A stretch of 64,000 nt of DNA from Phytoseiulus persimilis (lineage: Eukaryota; Arthropoda; Arachnida; Mesostigmata; Phytoseiidae), in assembly GCA_037576195.1 (NCBI GenBank), contig CM075101.1:43400001-43464000 (forward strand), in the 5' to 3' direction. Below the pieces are notes generated by a model. That model saw nothing but the letters and a program-made list of their open reading frames with translations. It ran no database searches and was not told the DNA's origin. The position numbers and the translations under genes are program-made. How positions within the stretch are numbered: position 1 is the first letter of the stretch; each line of letters starts with the position of its first letter. Positions 1 through 12,406 of the stretch are shown here, piece after piece.

Positions 1-1514
1 GAGCTCCTTCGTATTCCCGAGCGGGGATAACTCGACGTATTCCTTATGAAGGTCACCCTCTTGGAAAATGGGCCAATATCCGGCTTCTCTTCTCCCGCGA
101 TCGCACGGCGGAATCGACAATCGAAGAGGGAATTCCCCCGTTTTGATTAAGAAATTCGATTGGAACTATTGTTGTCCTACTTGTTGAGGGGAAGTTCGTC
201 GACCTTCTTTCCAAGGCCTCGGATGAGTCCACGCGTAACTTTTCGCTCGTTGCATCCGGCTACTTGGAGCTCTCTCGCCTCCCTGATTAGAGTGGGCAAA
301 GAGCGGACTCCTCGAAAGCCCTCCCTGACAAGCTCAACCGAGAAACTTGTAGTTGGGAATGCACCCTTGCTCAAAGAGCCGGCACTCGTCATTCTGATTG
401 AATTTGCATTCCGAACAATCCGTCCCAGAGATCACTGAAGGGTATATTCGAGGGAAACAAGTCGTTTCAAGTCACGACCTCGTGACCTCGTCCATAGGGA
501 TCCGCTGACGGTTGGGCGACAGTGTCGATTGGGCGTCGGCGTCAATGCTGGCTCCATGATTCGGGTTCCTTCGCGGGCGCCAAATCGACGTTGGAGCCCG
601 ATCGAAACCGGCGCCCAATCGAAGTGCACCGCTTCCGGCAGCATTCGCCGTCCGCTCAGAACGCTTGAGCGGCTTAACTGACTCTGGAAACTTCTAACAG
701 AGAATCTCCATGCCGGATCATCTGGGAGCAGAGCTGTCCAATTGAGCCCCGGCGTGGAATCTATCCTGGCGTGAAGCTCACTTAGAGTTGTAGTTGTGAG
801 TGCCGGATAATATGATTCAGTGGGGAAGTATCCTAAACACGGTACATATACGGTGAACGTCGAGAATCCTCCGAATGCAGCCAGCAGGCTCCAAGAGTCC
901 AGGAACCAATGAACAGGAGCGTCGTTCGCTCACAACGGCAACTTCAGTGCACACGTTTGAGTAGAACGGCTGTCAATGAGAGGGATGGTCAATAAAAATC
1001 GTGCGTACGGTAAACAATGGTGACTTCTGCGCGGTCATCTGCAAATTTGGATTATTGTGGCTCCTTCTCAACGGCTCCTTCCTCCTAGCGAAGCTTTAGA
1101 GCAGCGCACTTTTTACAGAAATTACCTGCATTCTCTCTGTGCTTTGGGTTCGTCCGGCATTTGTGATATCAAGAACGGCGGCTGGCTTGATATCCCCTTA
1201 GTTGCAAGAAGTTAGGAGGAGTCGTGATACGAGCGTTTCGAAGGAAACGGGCTCGCTTAGCGTGTTCCACCAAGCTCGCTCGTGTATGGGAGGATGATAC
1301 TCACATTTGAGCGAACTTTGAAACAATATTATTGTCGGCAATTTGTGTTCTCTCCCAAGAAGTGCTCGGTCGGCACACGCTACGTGAAGCAATATCAATA
1401 CACAACAGACGGAACGGAAGGGCTACACGGAAGTTTTGAGGCTGAATCGTATGGCGATTGTTTTGAGTTAGTGACCTACACACGCTGGGAACTCGGACCC
1501 CCTCTGCGCCAACG
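1..1514. other. No supported gene
   Basis: I see only short open frames on both strands. The longest, on the minus strand near 177-392, has no splice context, signal peptide or recognisable motif. This stretch should hold the promoter and 5' leader of the first transporter gene, but no TATA box or initiator stands out. Confidence 0.4.
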
Positions 1515-4500
1515 ATGAGTCCGATGTCGGAAGTGCCAACAAAAATGAGGACTGAATGTGAGTCTTGTTCGTTCGGAACTGTAACTGGATGATCGGATCA
1601 ACGCCTAGGATTTGAATCGAGCACTGAAACCGAGTGGATTGTGCAGTTTGAGCATCGAATCGACTCTCTACCGAGAGACACCGGAGGTACACGGATTACC
1701 ATTGAGGTCGAGTTTCTGGACCGAAGACTCGATGTTCTCGAAAAAAGCGGCCTCTGCCGAGTGAAAACCCAGATACGGGCTTCTATTCTTACAAAAATAC
1801 AGAGCTATCATTCCGGGAATGAATTTTAGGGAAGATTTGGTATCGGAAATCTCTGAGGCCTCACAACACGAGCCTTATCGCTCCATCTGCAAACTCGCTT
1901 CAAGTCAAAGGAACTTGATCTCACCGACAACTACTTCATTCCGCCACATATGTCACTGGGCGCTACTTGGAATCGTGATACGAACTCCATGTTCGCTCTC
2001 ACACTCGCTTGTTAGGGGTGTACAAAGCCGGAATCCCATTTGTGCTTCAGATTCAGAGTTCGCTTTCAGTCGAGGATATCTTTTGAGAGACCACACTAGC
2101 CTCACTGCTCATTAGGCGTCCGCTTACAGCCTCGCTCAATCTCTTCCAGCATGCATCCAATACCGCTACATACTTTCGATACTTGGATTCTTCGGTCTCT
2201 TCTGTATGTACGTAAATCGAGTAAACATCAACGTGGCCCTGGTCGCCATGGTTCACAAGCCTCCAAACATCACATCGGAATCCTCAACTCCGATCGGAAA
2301 CTGTCCTCTTCCGAGCAGAAACGGCACCTTCGGTCATCCTGACACAATGAAGGTAATGTCAAGGTACCCCACCAACCTGGCTACCACATGGACGATTTCA
2401 TCCCGAATTCTTGCGGGCCACTCAAATCCGACTGCTCGTTTCCAGGAAGGCCCATTCGATTGGGATGTTTGCACTCAGGGTTTAATCCTGGGAGCTTTTT
2501 ACTATGGTTACATAGTGACAGGCATACCCGGTGGACGGCTTGCTGAGCGTTACGGCGCGAAATGGCTCTTCGGTTTGGGCACGTTGATCACAGCTTTACT
2601 TAATTTTGTGATTCCTGTGGCTGCGTTTCATGGAGGCGCGCCTGCCTTGATAGCCGTGAGGGCGCTGCAGGGTTTCTGCGAAGGCGTCACTTATCCTGCA
2701 TCGGAAGCTCAGTGCGCTCACTGGTTTCCCGTCAACGAGCGCACGTCCGGAATCGCGTTTATGCACGCTGGTGGTTTCCTGGGTGCTACGGCGGGCCTGT
2801 CGATATCTGGTTTACTCGCTGGATCCACTATTTTTGGCGGGTGGCCCTCAGTTTTCTACTTCTCGGGAACACTCGCCCTCCTGTGGTTCGTCTTCTGGAC
2901 CATTTTGGCCTCGGACCGACCGGGAAATCATCCGTTCATATCACAAGAAGAGTTGGACTACATCAATGAGAATCTCGGAGACAACAGACCCGTCCATGCA
3001 AGTGTCACCGGATCTGGGGAGCTCGGCTTGATACCAAAACTAGAGCACTGATAATGTGATCACCCTCTCTCCAGGCAGACAAGACACCATGGAGGCGCAT
3101 TCTCACATCGAGAGGAGTCTGGGCTCTCATCTGCGCCCATTTCGGGGTCCACTGGCTTCACTACATGCTAATATCTGAGCTGCCCACCTATTTGGCGCGA
3201 GTCCTCCATTTCAACGTGGAGAAGGTGCGTACGGCTATATCCTTCTCTGTCCACGATACTAGGACTCGAAGTGTAAAGATGAGGAAAACTCGATTCCAAA
3301 GTTTCCGCAGCAAAGACCATCTGTGTAGTCGGAGAGCTTCGTGAGCCCTGCCCATTGAGCAGATGAATAAGCCGAGGGAACAGGAAATACCGAGAATAGT
3401 CATCTAGGTGGTTTCCCATGATGACAAAGTGGTCATGATAGAAAGAGTCCGCTACCTGAACTGTATGCTGCAAATGCGGCTGAAAGCAGTGTCGTGCCAA
3501 CTTTCGACGATCCCCGTGGCGGACTCTCGGTCTGATGCCCCATGTGGACTCGCGCAACTTCGATTCCAGATAATGTGACATCATTACAACAATGTATTTC
3601 ATATTCACGTGTATGAATCTGATGGAGACACTATACGCGAGAGAGACCTGGGAATCTGATTTTTCAATATATATTCATTCAATATATATATTCAACTTTA
3701 AGTCGACTTCAATATTGAGAGATCGTGAAAAAAACGTCGGTCGATGCGATCATATCGGCAGAAAATTCACGATGAGTTTCTAGCGAATCGCGCTGGAAAA
3801 GTCAATAAGGAATTCGATTGCGGAAGCTCCCACGCTCTATATTGTGGAACCAGGAGAGCTCGTTGTAACGTCCATCGCTTTGAATTTCCGTTCCTCCCCG
3901 AAACGACCAGGTTAACTGTTCAACCCAGTTGCGTTCTGACTGAACTACCAGCGAGGCTATGGAGAATCAGATCCAAAACTTCCCAGCGGATCCAGTGTTC
4001 TGAATGGTTTTCAAGATGAGTTCTTCAATTTTGCGCCCGGAGTGTCGAGATTCCGTGTGCGCCCTGATATCCTGGGACCACGAGTTTGAGATGAAGGGAG
4101 GATGGCTCTCGAGCTTCCGGGCCTATCCGGAGACGATTGAGGTCATTTGACTGCGTGGACGTCATTCCGAACGCTCATTCCATGAGTGATCAGACGTTTC
4201 ATCCAAAAGAGTGTGTGGACGCGTTTCTCCCGCAGTCAGGGGTATCCTGATGCCCGCGTCCGCTTGATGCCCGGGGTTGATGGCCCCACCGCCCCCTCTC
4301 AGGTTACGGTAGTGGCCGAAAGTATGCTGTGACGCAACGCAAGCGTTTCTCCGAACTTCCAGGGTGGACTCTACACCGCACTTCCTTACATCGGCGCCTC
4401 GGTCGTCGGCGCTTTTGCCGGGCCCTGCGCGGACTACACGAGAAGTCATCGATGGCTATCGGCGACGAACACTCGGAAAGTATTCAACGGAATCTGTGAG

Positions 4501-5189
4501 CTCATTTCACGGCGAGTTCCCGTGCAATACCCTAATTAGGATTTCCGCCCCCGTTGAACAAGGACTGATGTCGAATTTCATTCCCTTACGTGCGTCATTC
4601 TCGTTCCTCACAGCCATGTTCGTTCCATCTATTCTCCTCATCATTGTCGTGCATGTTGGCGGCTGTGATGGCTCCACGTCCTTGATAATATTCGTCATTG
4701 CTGGAACCATCCGGGGGATATCTGAGGCAGGGTACATATCGGTACCGGTCGACCTAGCCCCAGACTACGCTGGAACAATATTCGGTATATGTATGACAAT
4801 CGGCAACACGACGGGGTTCATTGTGCCCTGGATAACCGCAATGTTCATTCGCAACGAGGTGAGTTTCCATATACTGCCGAGTTATCAAGCTCCGGCTGCT
4901 GCTCTACGCAGCTCATGATAAACGAGCGTTACGAGACGACTCCGCTCCACCACTGCTATAAAATGTTCCACAGCAAACCACCACTGCTTGGGCTCGCGCG
5001 TTCTACGCGGCAGGAGCAGTGGGTATTACGACAGGCCTGATTTTCCAAATCTTCGGAACCGCCGAGTCTCAGGATTGGGGATTGGTGTCGAAGCGTGAGA
5101 AATCCCCCGTTGACGCCGAGGCGTTCAAGGACGGGGAACCCGATAAAGACATCATCGGAGCAAAGGATTTTACTTCAAGCCGCCTCTGA
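1515..5189 (+). CDS. Sialin-like SLC17 transporter, copy 1 (7 exons)
   Basis: Predicted 513-residue, 12-helix major facilitator superfamily anion transporter of the SLC17 (sialin/phosphate-cotransporter-like) family. Members move organic anions across lysosomal, vesicle or plasma membranes, usually coupled to protons or sodium; the substrate here is unknown. Exons: 1515-1557, 2150-2352, 2446-2997, 3075-3224, 4363-4495, 4614-4858, 4974-5189; all phases agree. Family marks: the RVN motif after helix 1 (R38), the helix-2 GYIVTGIPGG stretch, the RALQGFCEG helix-4 signature with R154 and E161 (equivalents of catalytic Arg/Glu in VGLUT and sialin), SELPTYL in exon 4 and a tryptophan-ending last helix (SQDWG). 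The first luminal loop has two N-glycosylation sites (NIT, NGT). The start at 1515 gives a 14-residue leader; 1524 is also possible. Oddities: exon 3 ends at a GC donor, and intron 4 is 1138 bases against 102 and 120 in the sister genes. It is the most divergent of the three copies. Confidence 0.92.
2998..2999 (+). other. Non-canonical GC splice donor
   Basis: The boundary after exon 3 of transporter copy 1 reads CAT|GCAAGT. The same boundary reads CAT|GTGAGT in copy 2 and CAC|GTGAGT in copy 3. The reading frame, the 552-base exon length and the acceptor at 3073-3074 are all conserved, so this is a GC-AG intron of 77 bases, not a broken gene. Confidence 0.85.
3470..3910. repeat. Dispersed repeat, copy A (in intron 4 of transporter copy 1)
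   Basis: About 440 bases align by eye, in the same orientation and with small indels, to 33110-33520. Shared blocks include the run ending in the AGAGATCGTGAAAAAA stretch near 3717-3735 and the GAAGCTCCCACGCTC block near 3822. Weaker protein-level similarity continues leftwards to about 3300: on the minus strand both copies show a hydrophobic segment followed by a basic one, so the unit may derive from a membrane-protein gene. No terminal repeats or target-site duplication were found. The extra AT-rich tract at 3664-3695 is absent from the other copy. The repeat accounts for much of the unusual length of this intron. Confidence 0.75.
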
Positions 5190-6947
5190 AGCTTTGCCAA
5201 ACAGAACATCGTGAAAATGTTTGAAACGGGAGATCGTGCAGCAAGATCGAAATGTACAACAATGTCAGTTTCATGCTCCCTGTCCTCTAGCGCTTCGTCG
5301 ACACGATTCATCGCCGTGATGCAGGACATCTCGAAGGAGCTCGCTTCACAGCCGAGAATTCAGATCTTGACGCGAACGATAAACTGGCGACTCTACGGCA
5401 CAAAAGCCCGGTCTCTGAGTGTGCTCAAGACTTTGTGTCGAAGGGTTTTCGCGGGTAAATCGAGATGTTTAGAGTGGAAATGAACCAAACTTGTGAGAAG
5501 AACTCCTCAGTGAGTTTTCATTCATTGGGAAGAAGAGCTACGGATTCAACGATGGTTTCTCTCCAGACTAATCCTGCACAGATCTCAGCCAATGAGTCAT
5601 TTTGCTGCTTATAAGGGAGATAAATTACAAATCAAAGTCATCCGGTGAAATATTGACGCAAGGGAAGTCACAGTTCCGGCATTTCTCGTTGTTATACATT
5701 GCTGTAGAGTCGTTTTTCGAAAGCACCTGGTGCATTTCTTCCCACTTGAAGTGTCTCGTGGCCAAAGGCACGTTGCGCCCACGAGGAGCTGGAGGTCCCG
5801 CCGATCCCTGAAGCAGGGTGAAGGGCAACTCGTACGCTCCTCAACGGATTTCGGCTGCACGAAGGGATTCAGAGGAGTAATCTTTCTGCTACATCGAAAC
5901 TGAGTTCCTGGCAAGCATCCTGAGGGGACAACTCTCCTGAGAGGACAACTCTCAGTGGCGTAAGTCCGCGGACTCGAATGCTCGAATGCGAAGATGCGAT
6001 TTTGAGATTCCTAACGGAGAGAACTGAAACATGAGAGTAAGGTCAAAGCCGAGGTATCCACATTGAGCCACTGGCAGAGATGCTCCGGGAAGCTGAGCCA
6101 GAGCCGAGAATGCGAATCTCAACGCACAGCGAAGGCCATTCCAACGATGCTCACGATGACGTGCCCCCTTATCTGTGTCATTTACACCTTGCAAGAATTT
6201 CAAAACAACAGAGACGGGAAGCATCCTGATATTTCCTAGGCCGTATAGGATCAAAGCCTTTCAGCGTTGTGGCTCAGCGAATGTTCCCCAATACTCTTCA
6301 TGGTGTACATCGGGCGCGGAGCTACGCTCATTGAGAACCAGGGCGTCTCCGACCTTTCGTACAGTGCCGACCCAAAGAGTGAGCTTATGCTGCATTCAGT
6401 TCAACGGTTGCCGTCAACATCCGTGGACTCGAATTCGGCTTCCAAAGGTGAAGCGAGTTACTTCCAGTCTCGGTGGGTAAGGACATCGATTCAGATTGAA
6501 TTCCATATCCTTCGCAAACAACAGTAAATGGTTGTTTATGGCTCGGCTTTATCACGACTGATATTCCCGAAGTTAAGCATGGAAAATGTGGCGCTCTCTG
6601 GCTGGTGCTCTCACTCGGGTGATTTCCCTCCCCGGTGGATGCAGTGCGCGCGAGGAGCCTCCGACTGACGGTCCTTTGAGTCAGACAAAACTTCCGCAAA
6701 GGTTCTCTGCAGGTCGGTTACGTCTCTATTCCCAGGGAACGAACAGCCACTGAATGAGGCCGTAAGGATTGGCTCAAAAAGATCAGCTCCCGGGAGCATA
6801 CCGCTCTAGGAAAGGTCAGATTTCCATCACATTGGCTCTCCATCTACAGGTTTACCGACCTTATCGAGTGTCCAACACCGGGCCGCACACCTGGAATGCT
6901 CCCTAGCACAAGAGTGACAGTGAGAAGAATCCTCCTCCGGAGTCAGC
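5190..6947. other. Intergenic region between transporter copies 1 and 2
   Basis: This holds the 3' flank of copy 1 and the upstream region of copy 2. No AATAAA polyadenylation signal appears close to the stop at 5189. Short open frames (for example 5609-5914 minus and 6385-6699 minus) are rich in Arg/Ser, have no splice support, and are treated as chance. Confidence 0.45.
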
Positions 6948-9900
6948 ATGATGCCAAGCGACCACTCAGCCAAAGCTGTCTGGAACGAAGGTGGACGGCC
7001 GACGACAACTGAGAAGGGACGTCCGCAAACATGTGAGTCGTTCTGAGAAACTCCCCCGTGCATTTCCGCACATGATGTCATCTTTATCTCTCTGAGTCAT
7101 GTGGATGTGGCTTCGTGCATCTCCAGCTTGGGATGCAACGTCCGGTGGCGGATGGGTCAGGGTCCAACAAACCGAAAACTCGAGCCCGAAACGCATGAAG
7201 CCGAAGAATCGAGCCCGAAAAGCATGAAGCCGGATACCTCCTCTCCCAACAGTGGAGTGGTCGGGACTGGTTTGGCGGTATGGAAACTAGGTGTCGTTTC
7301 GTCGATCTGTACCTTTGGGAGACTCCATTGGATGACACGCAACTGCTGCGAAGAATCAGTGAGCTCGACTCCCCGCTCGGTGCCAATGCGAGTCCCAGGC
7401 AGGCTACAGGCTCATTGAGGTGATTCGGGAGCACCGATACGTGATATCACCGAACCGTCTGGTTCACTGAGTTACTTGTTGACCACGGAGTACACCGGCC
7501 GTCGGTGGTTTCGACGATTCAGTTCCAGACAGCGGAGCAATCGCTGATCGATTCCGGTTTTCCCTTTCCGGTGGGAAAAACAAGGCATTGTGACAGCGTA
7601 TTCTGCGAATAGTACTAGAGGTGGAGGTGACGGTTCCTCGGAAGTTCTAGCAAGTTAACCTCGGAAACTTAAAGATTCTCGTTCAGCAGATTGCCTCCTG
7701 TAGCATCTTCACCTTTGCTCAGTTCGAACAGGAAACCGTATATGCGGAACACCGAGGACGTGAGCGAGGCAGAAGGAGTAGGTAGGCTGCCATTCCTCCC
7801 CGCTGCAACGAAGCTGCAATTCCTCCCCGCTAAACCAGTCCCGACCGTTCCGCTGCTGGGAGAGGAGGTTCTCGGCTTCACGCTCTTCGGCTTCATACTC
7901 TTCGGGCTCGATTTTTCGGCTTCATGCATTTCGGGCTAGATTTCTCGGGATCCAGGGTATACACCGGCGGAAGATCCGGTCAGGAACAGAGATGGAACCT
8001 CCACAAGAAAGAAGCGCTCGGGACGATAGACGGGAACATGAATCGTTCAACAGCAATCAATGTTCAGCGTCGACATTGATCGCTCTTTATGCTTGTTTGA
8101 ATCTCGGCGGAATCGAATCTCTCCCCATGGGAGCTTCATTGGGAAGAATCTACATAGGCAGGCGAGGGTTGGTCTGTGATCCGATATCCACTTTGTCCAC
8201 GATCCATACCCGCTGTCTCACTGAACCTTGAAAGTACAAGAGCCGGATTTCATGATCGTCTCCACACTCACCAGTTGGTTCAAGGTGTGGCGAGTCATGA
8301 ATTCGGTATCCATCCAAGTTTCTAGTTGTTCTTCATCGAAACTCCCGCGTGAAACATCGGTGAATCGCCCGGGATCACGTCGTGCTACGGCGGACATCGT
8401 ACCAGGGCGTCTAAAGTTCCAGAGAATAATTTTCCGCAGAATCTCCAGAAGTGCTTAAGCTTCTTCTTTCATTTCCTAGCATGGATTCAGTACCGGTACA
8501 TTCTGGTTCTTCTCGGATTTTTCGGCTTGACGTGTATTTATGCAATGAGAGTGAATCTCAACGTAGCCATGGTGGTCATGGTCAACCAATCTGCTATCGA
8601 GGCGGAATCCCCATCTTTGAGTTGCCCGGCCAGCACGGAAGCGAACGGGACGAGTCTGTCTGACAAGAACGAGGTGAGAACAATCACAACATGCGCACAA
8701 GCTTCTTTGAGCGCCAATCAACGAACCAGATCGACCGTCTTGTCGGCCCTTACGGTTTTCCTCTCGTTTATATTGCAGGATGGTCCCTTCAACTGGGACC
8801 GTTACACCCAGGGCCTGATCTTGGGCTCGTTTTACTATGGCTATATCATCACCCCAATTCCGGGAGGACGAATGGCTGAGCGATTTGGCGCTAAATGGCT
8901 CTTCGGCCTCGGAACTTTAGCCACGGGATTCCTCAGCTTGTTGATCCCGTATGCAGCTTCAAACTGGGGAGCTGGTGGTGTAGTCACTCTCCGAGTACTG
9001 CAAGGCCTCGGCGAAGGGGTCACCTACCCTGCGATGGAGGCGCAAATTGCGCATTGGCTTCCTGTGGGCGAACGAACCACAGGTATCGCGCTGATACACA
9101 CAGGCGGGTTTTTCGGCGTCGTAGCAGGCATGGCGATATCGGGAGTTTTGGCCGATTCGAAGATCATTGGAGGATGGCCCTCAGTTTTCTACGTTTTTGG
9201 ACTCTGCACAGTCGTTTGGTTCGTTTTCTGGTCTCTCCTGGTCTCTAATCGTCCCGACGATCATCCTTGGGCATCTCAGGAAGAAGTCGAGCTCATCGAA
9301 AACGACCTCGGGGAGCAGAAACCGACCCATGTGAGTTCTCGACAACCGGAGGTGTGATCAGGGACGAAATTGCGCTACCGCGATCCCTCCCTCCATTCGA
9401 GAATTGCTATTCTCCTTGTTTCAGGCGAAGTCGACACCATGGAAAAAGATCCTTTCGTCGCCAGCCGTGATTGCGGTCGCAATCGCTCAATTCGGTGCCA
9501 ATTGGCTTCAGTACATGCTCGTTACTGAGCTCCCGACTTATTTGGGAACAGTTTTGCACTTCGATATCAGAGACGTGAGCATCCGCTAGAGTGAAGATCT
9601 TAGGAAGCGGCGAAACTTCGGAGGAGATCTCGTACTCGAAAACAATATGCGAGATTTCACTGCCGATGTCTTGCAGAATGGAGTCTTCTCGTCGTTACCG
9701 TACCTCGGCGCGATTCTTTCGGGAGCTATCGCAGGCCCTTGCGCGGACTACCTGAGACGACGAAACTACTTGTCCAGCACGAACGTGCGCAACCTGTTCA
9801 ACGGCATTGGTAGTGTGTTGCAGCGTTCATTCCCCGTTATCAAGAGATTCCCTGTTATTCCCGGAGCATTTTGTAGACACGTTTGATCCCCGCGAGGATT

Positions 9901-10481
9901 AGAAGATTCTCAGAGGAAACCGTGATTCCAGCGCTATTCGGACCTTCGGCCGTGCTTCTGGTGGTGACTTCTGTAGCGGGCTGTGACGGAGTGCTTTCGT
10001 TGACTCTGTTCGTGGTCGCAGGGACTTTGAGAGGATTCTGCGAGGCTTCATACATGTCGGCCCCGGTTGATATAGCTCCCGACTACGCTGGAACAATACT
10101 CGGAATCGGGGTGTGCTTCGGTAATCTGACGGGCTTCTTGGTGCCTTGGGTTACTGGTCTGCTTATTCAGAATGAAGTGAGTCTCATTGGGCCCTGAAGC
10201 AACACTCGAGATGCTCCATCGATCGGGAACGAGATTCCCTCCCCTGTTCCGAACTCCAGATTCCCGCTGAGGGCTGTTAAAAACATTTTCCGTGATTCCA
10301 GAACTCCATGGCCGCGTGGTCGAATTCGTTCTACCTCACGGCTGGTGTCGGTGTGATGTCAGGTCTCGTATACCAATTCTGCTCATCTTCCGAGCTTCAA
10401 GAATGGGGCCTGGCAACGGTGACGGAGCCACGTGGAGATCAGTATCAAACCAAAATTGAGCAGCAGAGCTCGAAAATTTGA
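6948..10481 (+). CDS. Sialin-like SLC17 transporter, copy 2 (7 exons)
   Basis: Predicted 512-residue, 12-helix SLC17-type anion transporter. Exons: 6948-7032, 8480-8673, 8779-9330, 9425-9574, 9677-9809, 9932-10176, 10302-10481; frames join cleanly. Exon 1 (28 codons, tandem ATGs at 6948 and 6951) was chosen because it is followed by GTGAGT in phase 1 and rebuilds the Ser-Trp-Ile-Gln start of helix 1, exactly as in copy 3. Motifs: RVNLNVA (R52), GYIITPIPGG, RVLQGLGEG (R165, E172), TELPTYL and LQEWG at the end of the last helix. A leucine sits where vesicular glutamate transporters carry a histidine (GLILGSF), favouring sialin-like over VGLUT-like. Luminal loop 1 has NQS and NGT glycosylation sites. 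Intron 1 is long (1447 bases) and hosts a fold-back repeat. The product is much closer to copy 3 (roughly four-fifths identical in exon 3 by eye) than to copy 1. The substrate is unknown. Confidence 0.94.
7141..7278 (+). repeat. Left arm of fold-back inverted repeat
   Basis: Bases 7172-7278 match the reverse complement of 7829-7949. The arm contains a repeated unit of about 26 bases built on GAGCCCGAAAAGCATGAAGC, then a CCTCCTCTCCCAACAG block and GGTCGGGACTGGTTT. Weaker matching seems to extend outward to about 7141. It lies in intron 1 of transporter copy 2. Confidence 0.8.
7829..7980 (-). repeat. Right arm of fold-back inverted repeat
   Basis: This arm is inverted relative to 7141-7278 and separated from it by about 550 bases. 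It carries one extra short internal unit (a GAAGCC-type segment), so the arms differ by an internal repeat number as well as by point changes. The layout fits a MITE or fold-back transposon; no transposase frame was seen in the 550-base loop. Confidence 0.8.
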
Positions 10482-10855
10482 TTCACGGTGGGAGCGTCTC
10501 CCCATTCCCTATGAGTCGAGTACGTGTCTTCAACTCCAGCCCCTGTTCTTCGATTGCGGAGCAGGGATTCGACAGAACAAACTACGCAGGCGTCGCCTCA
10601 CTGATGACGAGGCAACAGGACTGAGTTCTTCCGCGAGGGCAAGAAACTCTTCGACTTTGATAATCTCAGGGAAGAGTTGATTGTAAAAACACGAGGAGAA
10701 TCCTCGAAGGTACATGTGAAAGTGTATTTTAATTCGAGCTCATGAAAGCCTGGTTATACGGCGCGCATTGTCTTCTTCGTTATTCATCGAATTGTCTTAG
10801 AATGATAGACTTGGAGTGAGAGGAATTGGTTTCCCGAGAAAGCATGGATTATTGA

Positions 10856-11173
10856 ACGCCCAATGAATGCTTTGCCAGCTGGTATCCGAACACTATCGAA
10901 GGAAAGGCTTCCTCATGCCGGTTCTCATCTTACGCGAGCACAGCATTTTCATCGTTCCGTCCGCACGCTGGATGTCCGGAGTCGGCTGGGCTCCTTGTGG
11001 TCCACTGCGACATTCAAGAAAACCCCCCAGGTTCTCCTACATCTCAAGCTGCATCCAAGATCATTGAATGCGTTGCTGATTTTTGCGAGGCAGAGAAAAG
11101 TGGCCCAGCTCTGATTCTGCGGATTCCTCCCCAAATATGGGATCGGGGATTTCCTACCGTACCCCTCTGCTAA
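10856..11173 (+). other. Open frame without a start, unassigned
   Basis: A 105-codon open frame runs between two stops with no clear ATG. Its second half looks protein-like (hydrophobic LLVVHCDIQ, then KIIECVADFCEAEKS, then LILRIPPQIW), and its codons resemble those of the neighbouring transporters. No family is recognised. It may be an exon or remnant of a gene in the gap between transporter copies 2 and 3. Nothing else in 10482-12027 could be supported. Confidence 0.25.
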
Positions 11174-12027
11174 TCAGCGTTCAGTTTCCGTTGGGAGGGC
11201 AAAGTGCGCCTGGAAATAGAATCAGCTCACTCCGGCGAGGCCTGAAACCATGTGGTAAACACTACGAACCCGGTAGAATCGACGGTTCCTCTCCCTGAAC
11301 AGGATCATACCAGCGTTACTCCCAGGAAATTATTCTAGAGGAAAATAGTCAGTTGCTCGATCAAGAGTCATCAGGGCAGAATTGTATTGGATCGTTTTCA
11401 CCACTCTCCCCCATGAGATTTGAATCTGCAAACATCGTGCATCTGAACTCATCGGAACCTCCAACGGTTTGGTGTGAGTTTCTCCTATCTCACGAGCTCC
11501 TCACAGGCCAAACCCAGGAATAATCCGTATTTCTACGCCATTTGACTCGTCTTAAGTGAACGACAAATAGAACCGCCCCAACCACGGGCGTCTCGTTACC
11601 AGCATGGAGTTCGAAGGCCCCTCAGCATCTCAGCAAATCCTCATTCAGTTTCCACTCGATTTAGACGAGTGTCCTGCACCAGAGCTTCCAGAGCAAGCAG
11701 CTCGAGGCGTGATTTGTAGACTCCAACCCACTCGATACTTCTGGATTGTTGTGATGGGGCTCATCTTCGACCTCTGATTCCGCTCTTTTCTTTCCCTCCC
11801 CTTTCATACGAAAGCCTATAATTGATGAGCACATGGTCAGAGACCAGACGTTTCCCTGGAGACTCCGAGACCGAACTCAACCGAATGGACAAGGACGTGT
11901 CCGGTCATAAGGCAGCTCCGACTCAATCTGAAGAGCGAGTCCCGTTTCCAATCATTTATGTGATTCCAAGCCTGGCAGACTTCTCTAACAATCATTTGGG
12001 AGCGGCTCCTGCCCGTTCGCAGATTAA

Positions 12028-12372
12028 TCAGATAATCAGAGAAGATGTCTCTGTGCGGCGCTGTTTCAGCGAATCGGTCCACTCATTCACCAGGAATATT
12101 GGGTCTCTGATGTGATCTTGGCTGGAGACATCGATCTTCGAGGCTTCCGGGTTTTCGAAGACCATGAGTCCCCTTTCCCCTTCGACCTCGAGTACCTCGA
12201 TGAAGTCATCCGGAAGCTACCGCGTTTCCTTGACATGTACTCGAGGATTGCGGAGGCAAAGTACCCCGTCTCTGGAACCGCGCTTTCGAGAATCTTCGGG
12301 ACGAGTTCTCGGTATTCAGCCGGAAAGTATCCTTCCGAAGCTTGTTCTTCCGACTTCTGGACGACCTACGAG
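12028..12372 (+). CDS. Candidate exon, unknown protein
   Basis: This open stretch of about 115 codons ends at a plausible GTGGGT splice donor (12373). It encodes an aromatic/acidic segment with phrases such as SDVILAGDIDLRGF and PFPFDLEYLDEVIRKLPRFL, which look more like real protein than the Arg/Ser-rich chance frames nearby. No upstream partner exon or start codon was established and no family is recognised. It lies between transporter copies 2 and 3, so it could belong to a small independent gene or be a remnant. Confidence 0.3.
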
Positions 12373-12406
12373 GTGGGTCACTGAGGGTGTTCGGAACATT
12401 GTTGGG

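Noticed and set aside
4364-4918. 184-codon uninterrupted frame as a single exon of transporter copy 1
   Set aside because: It reads through a splice donor at 4496 and an acceptor at 4613 whose positions are conserved in both sister genes; the middle part is intron.
10856-11173. Resemblance to the C-terminal half of a tRNA wybutosine-synthesis methyltransferase (TYW2-like)
   Set aside because: Only a short hydrophobic stretch is similar; the expected downstream motif is absent, so no name was given.
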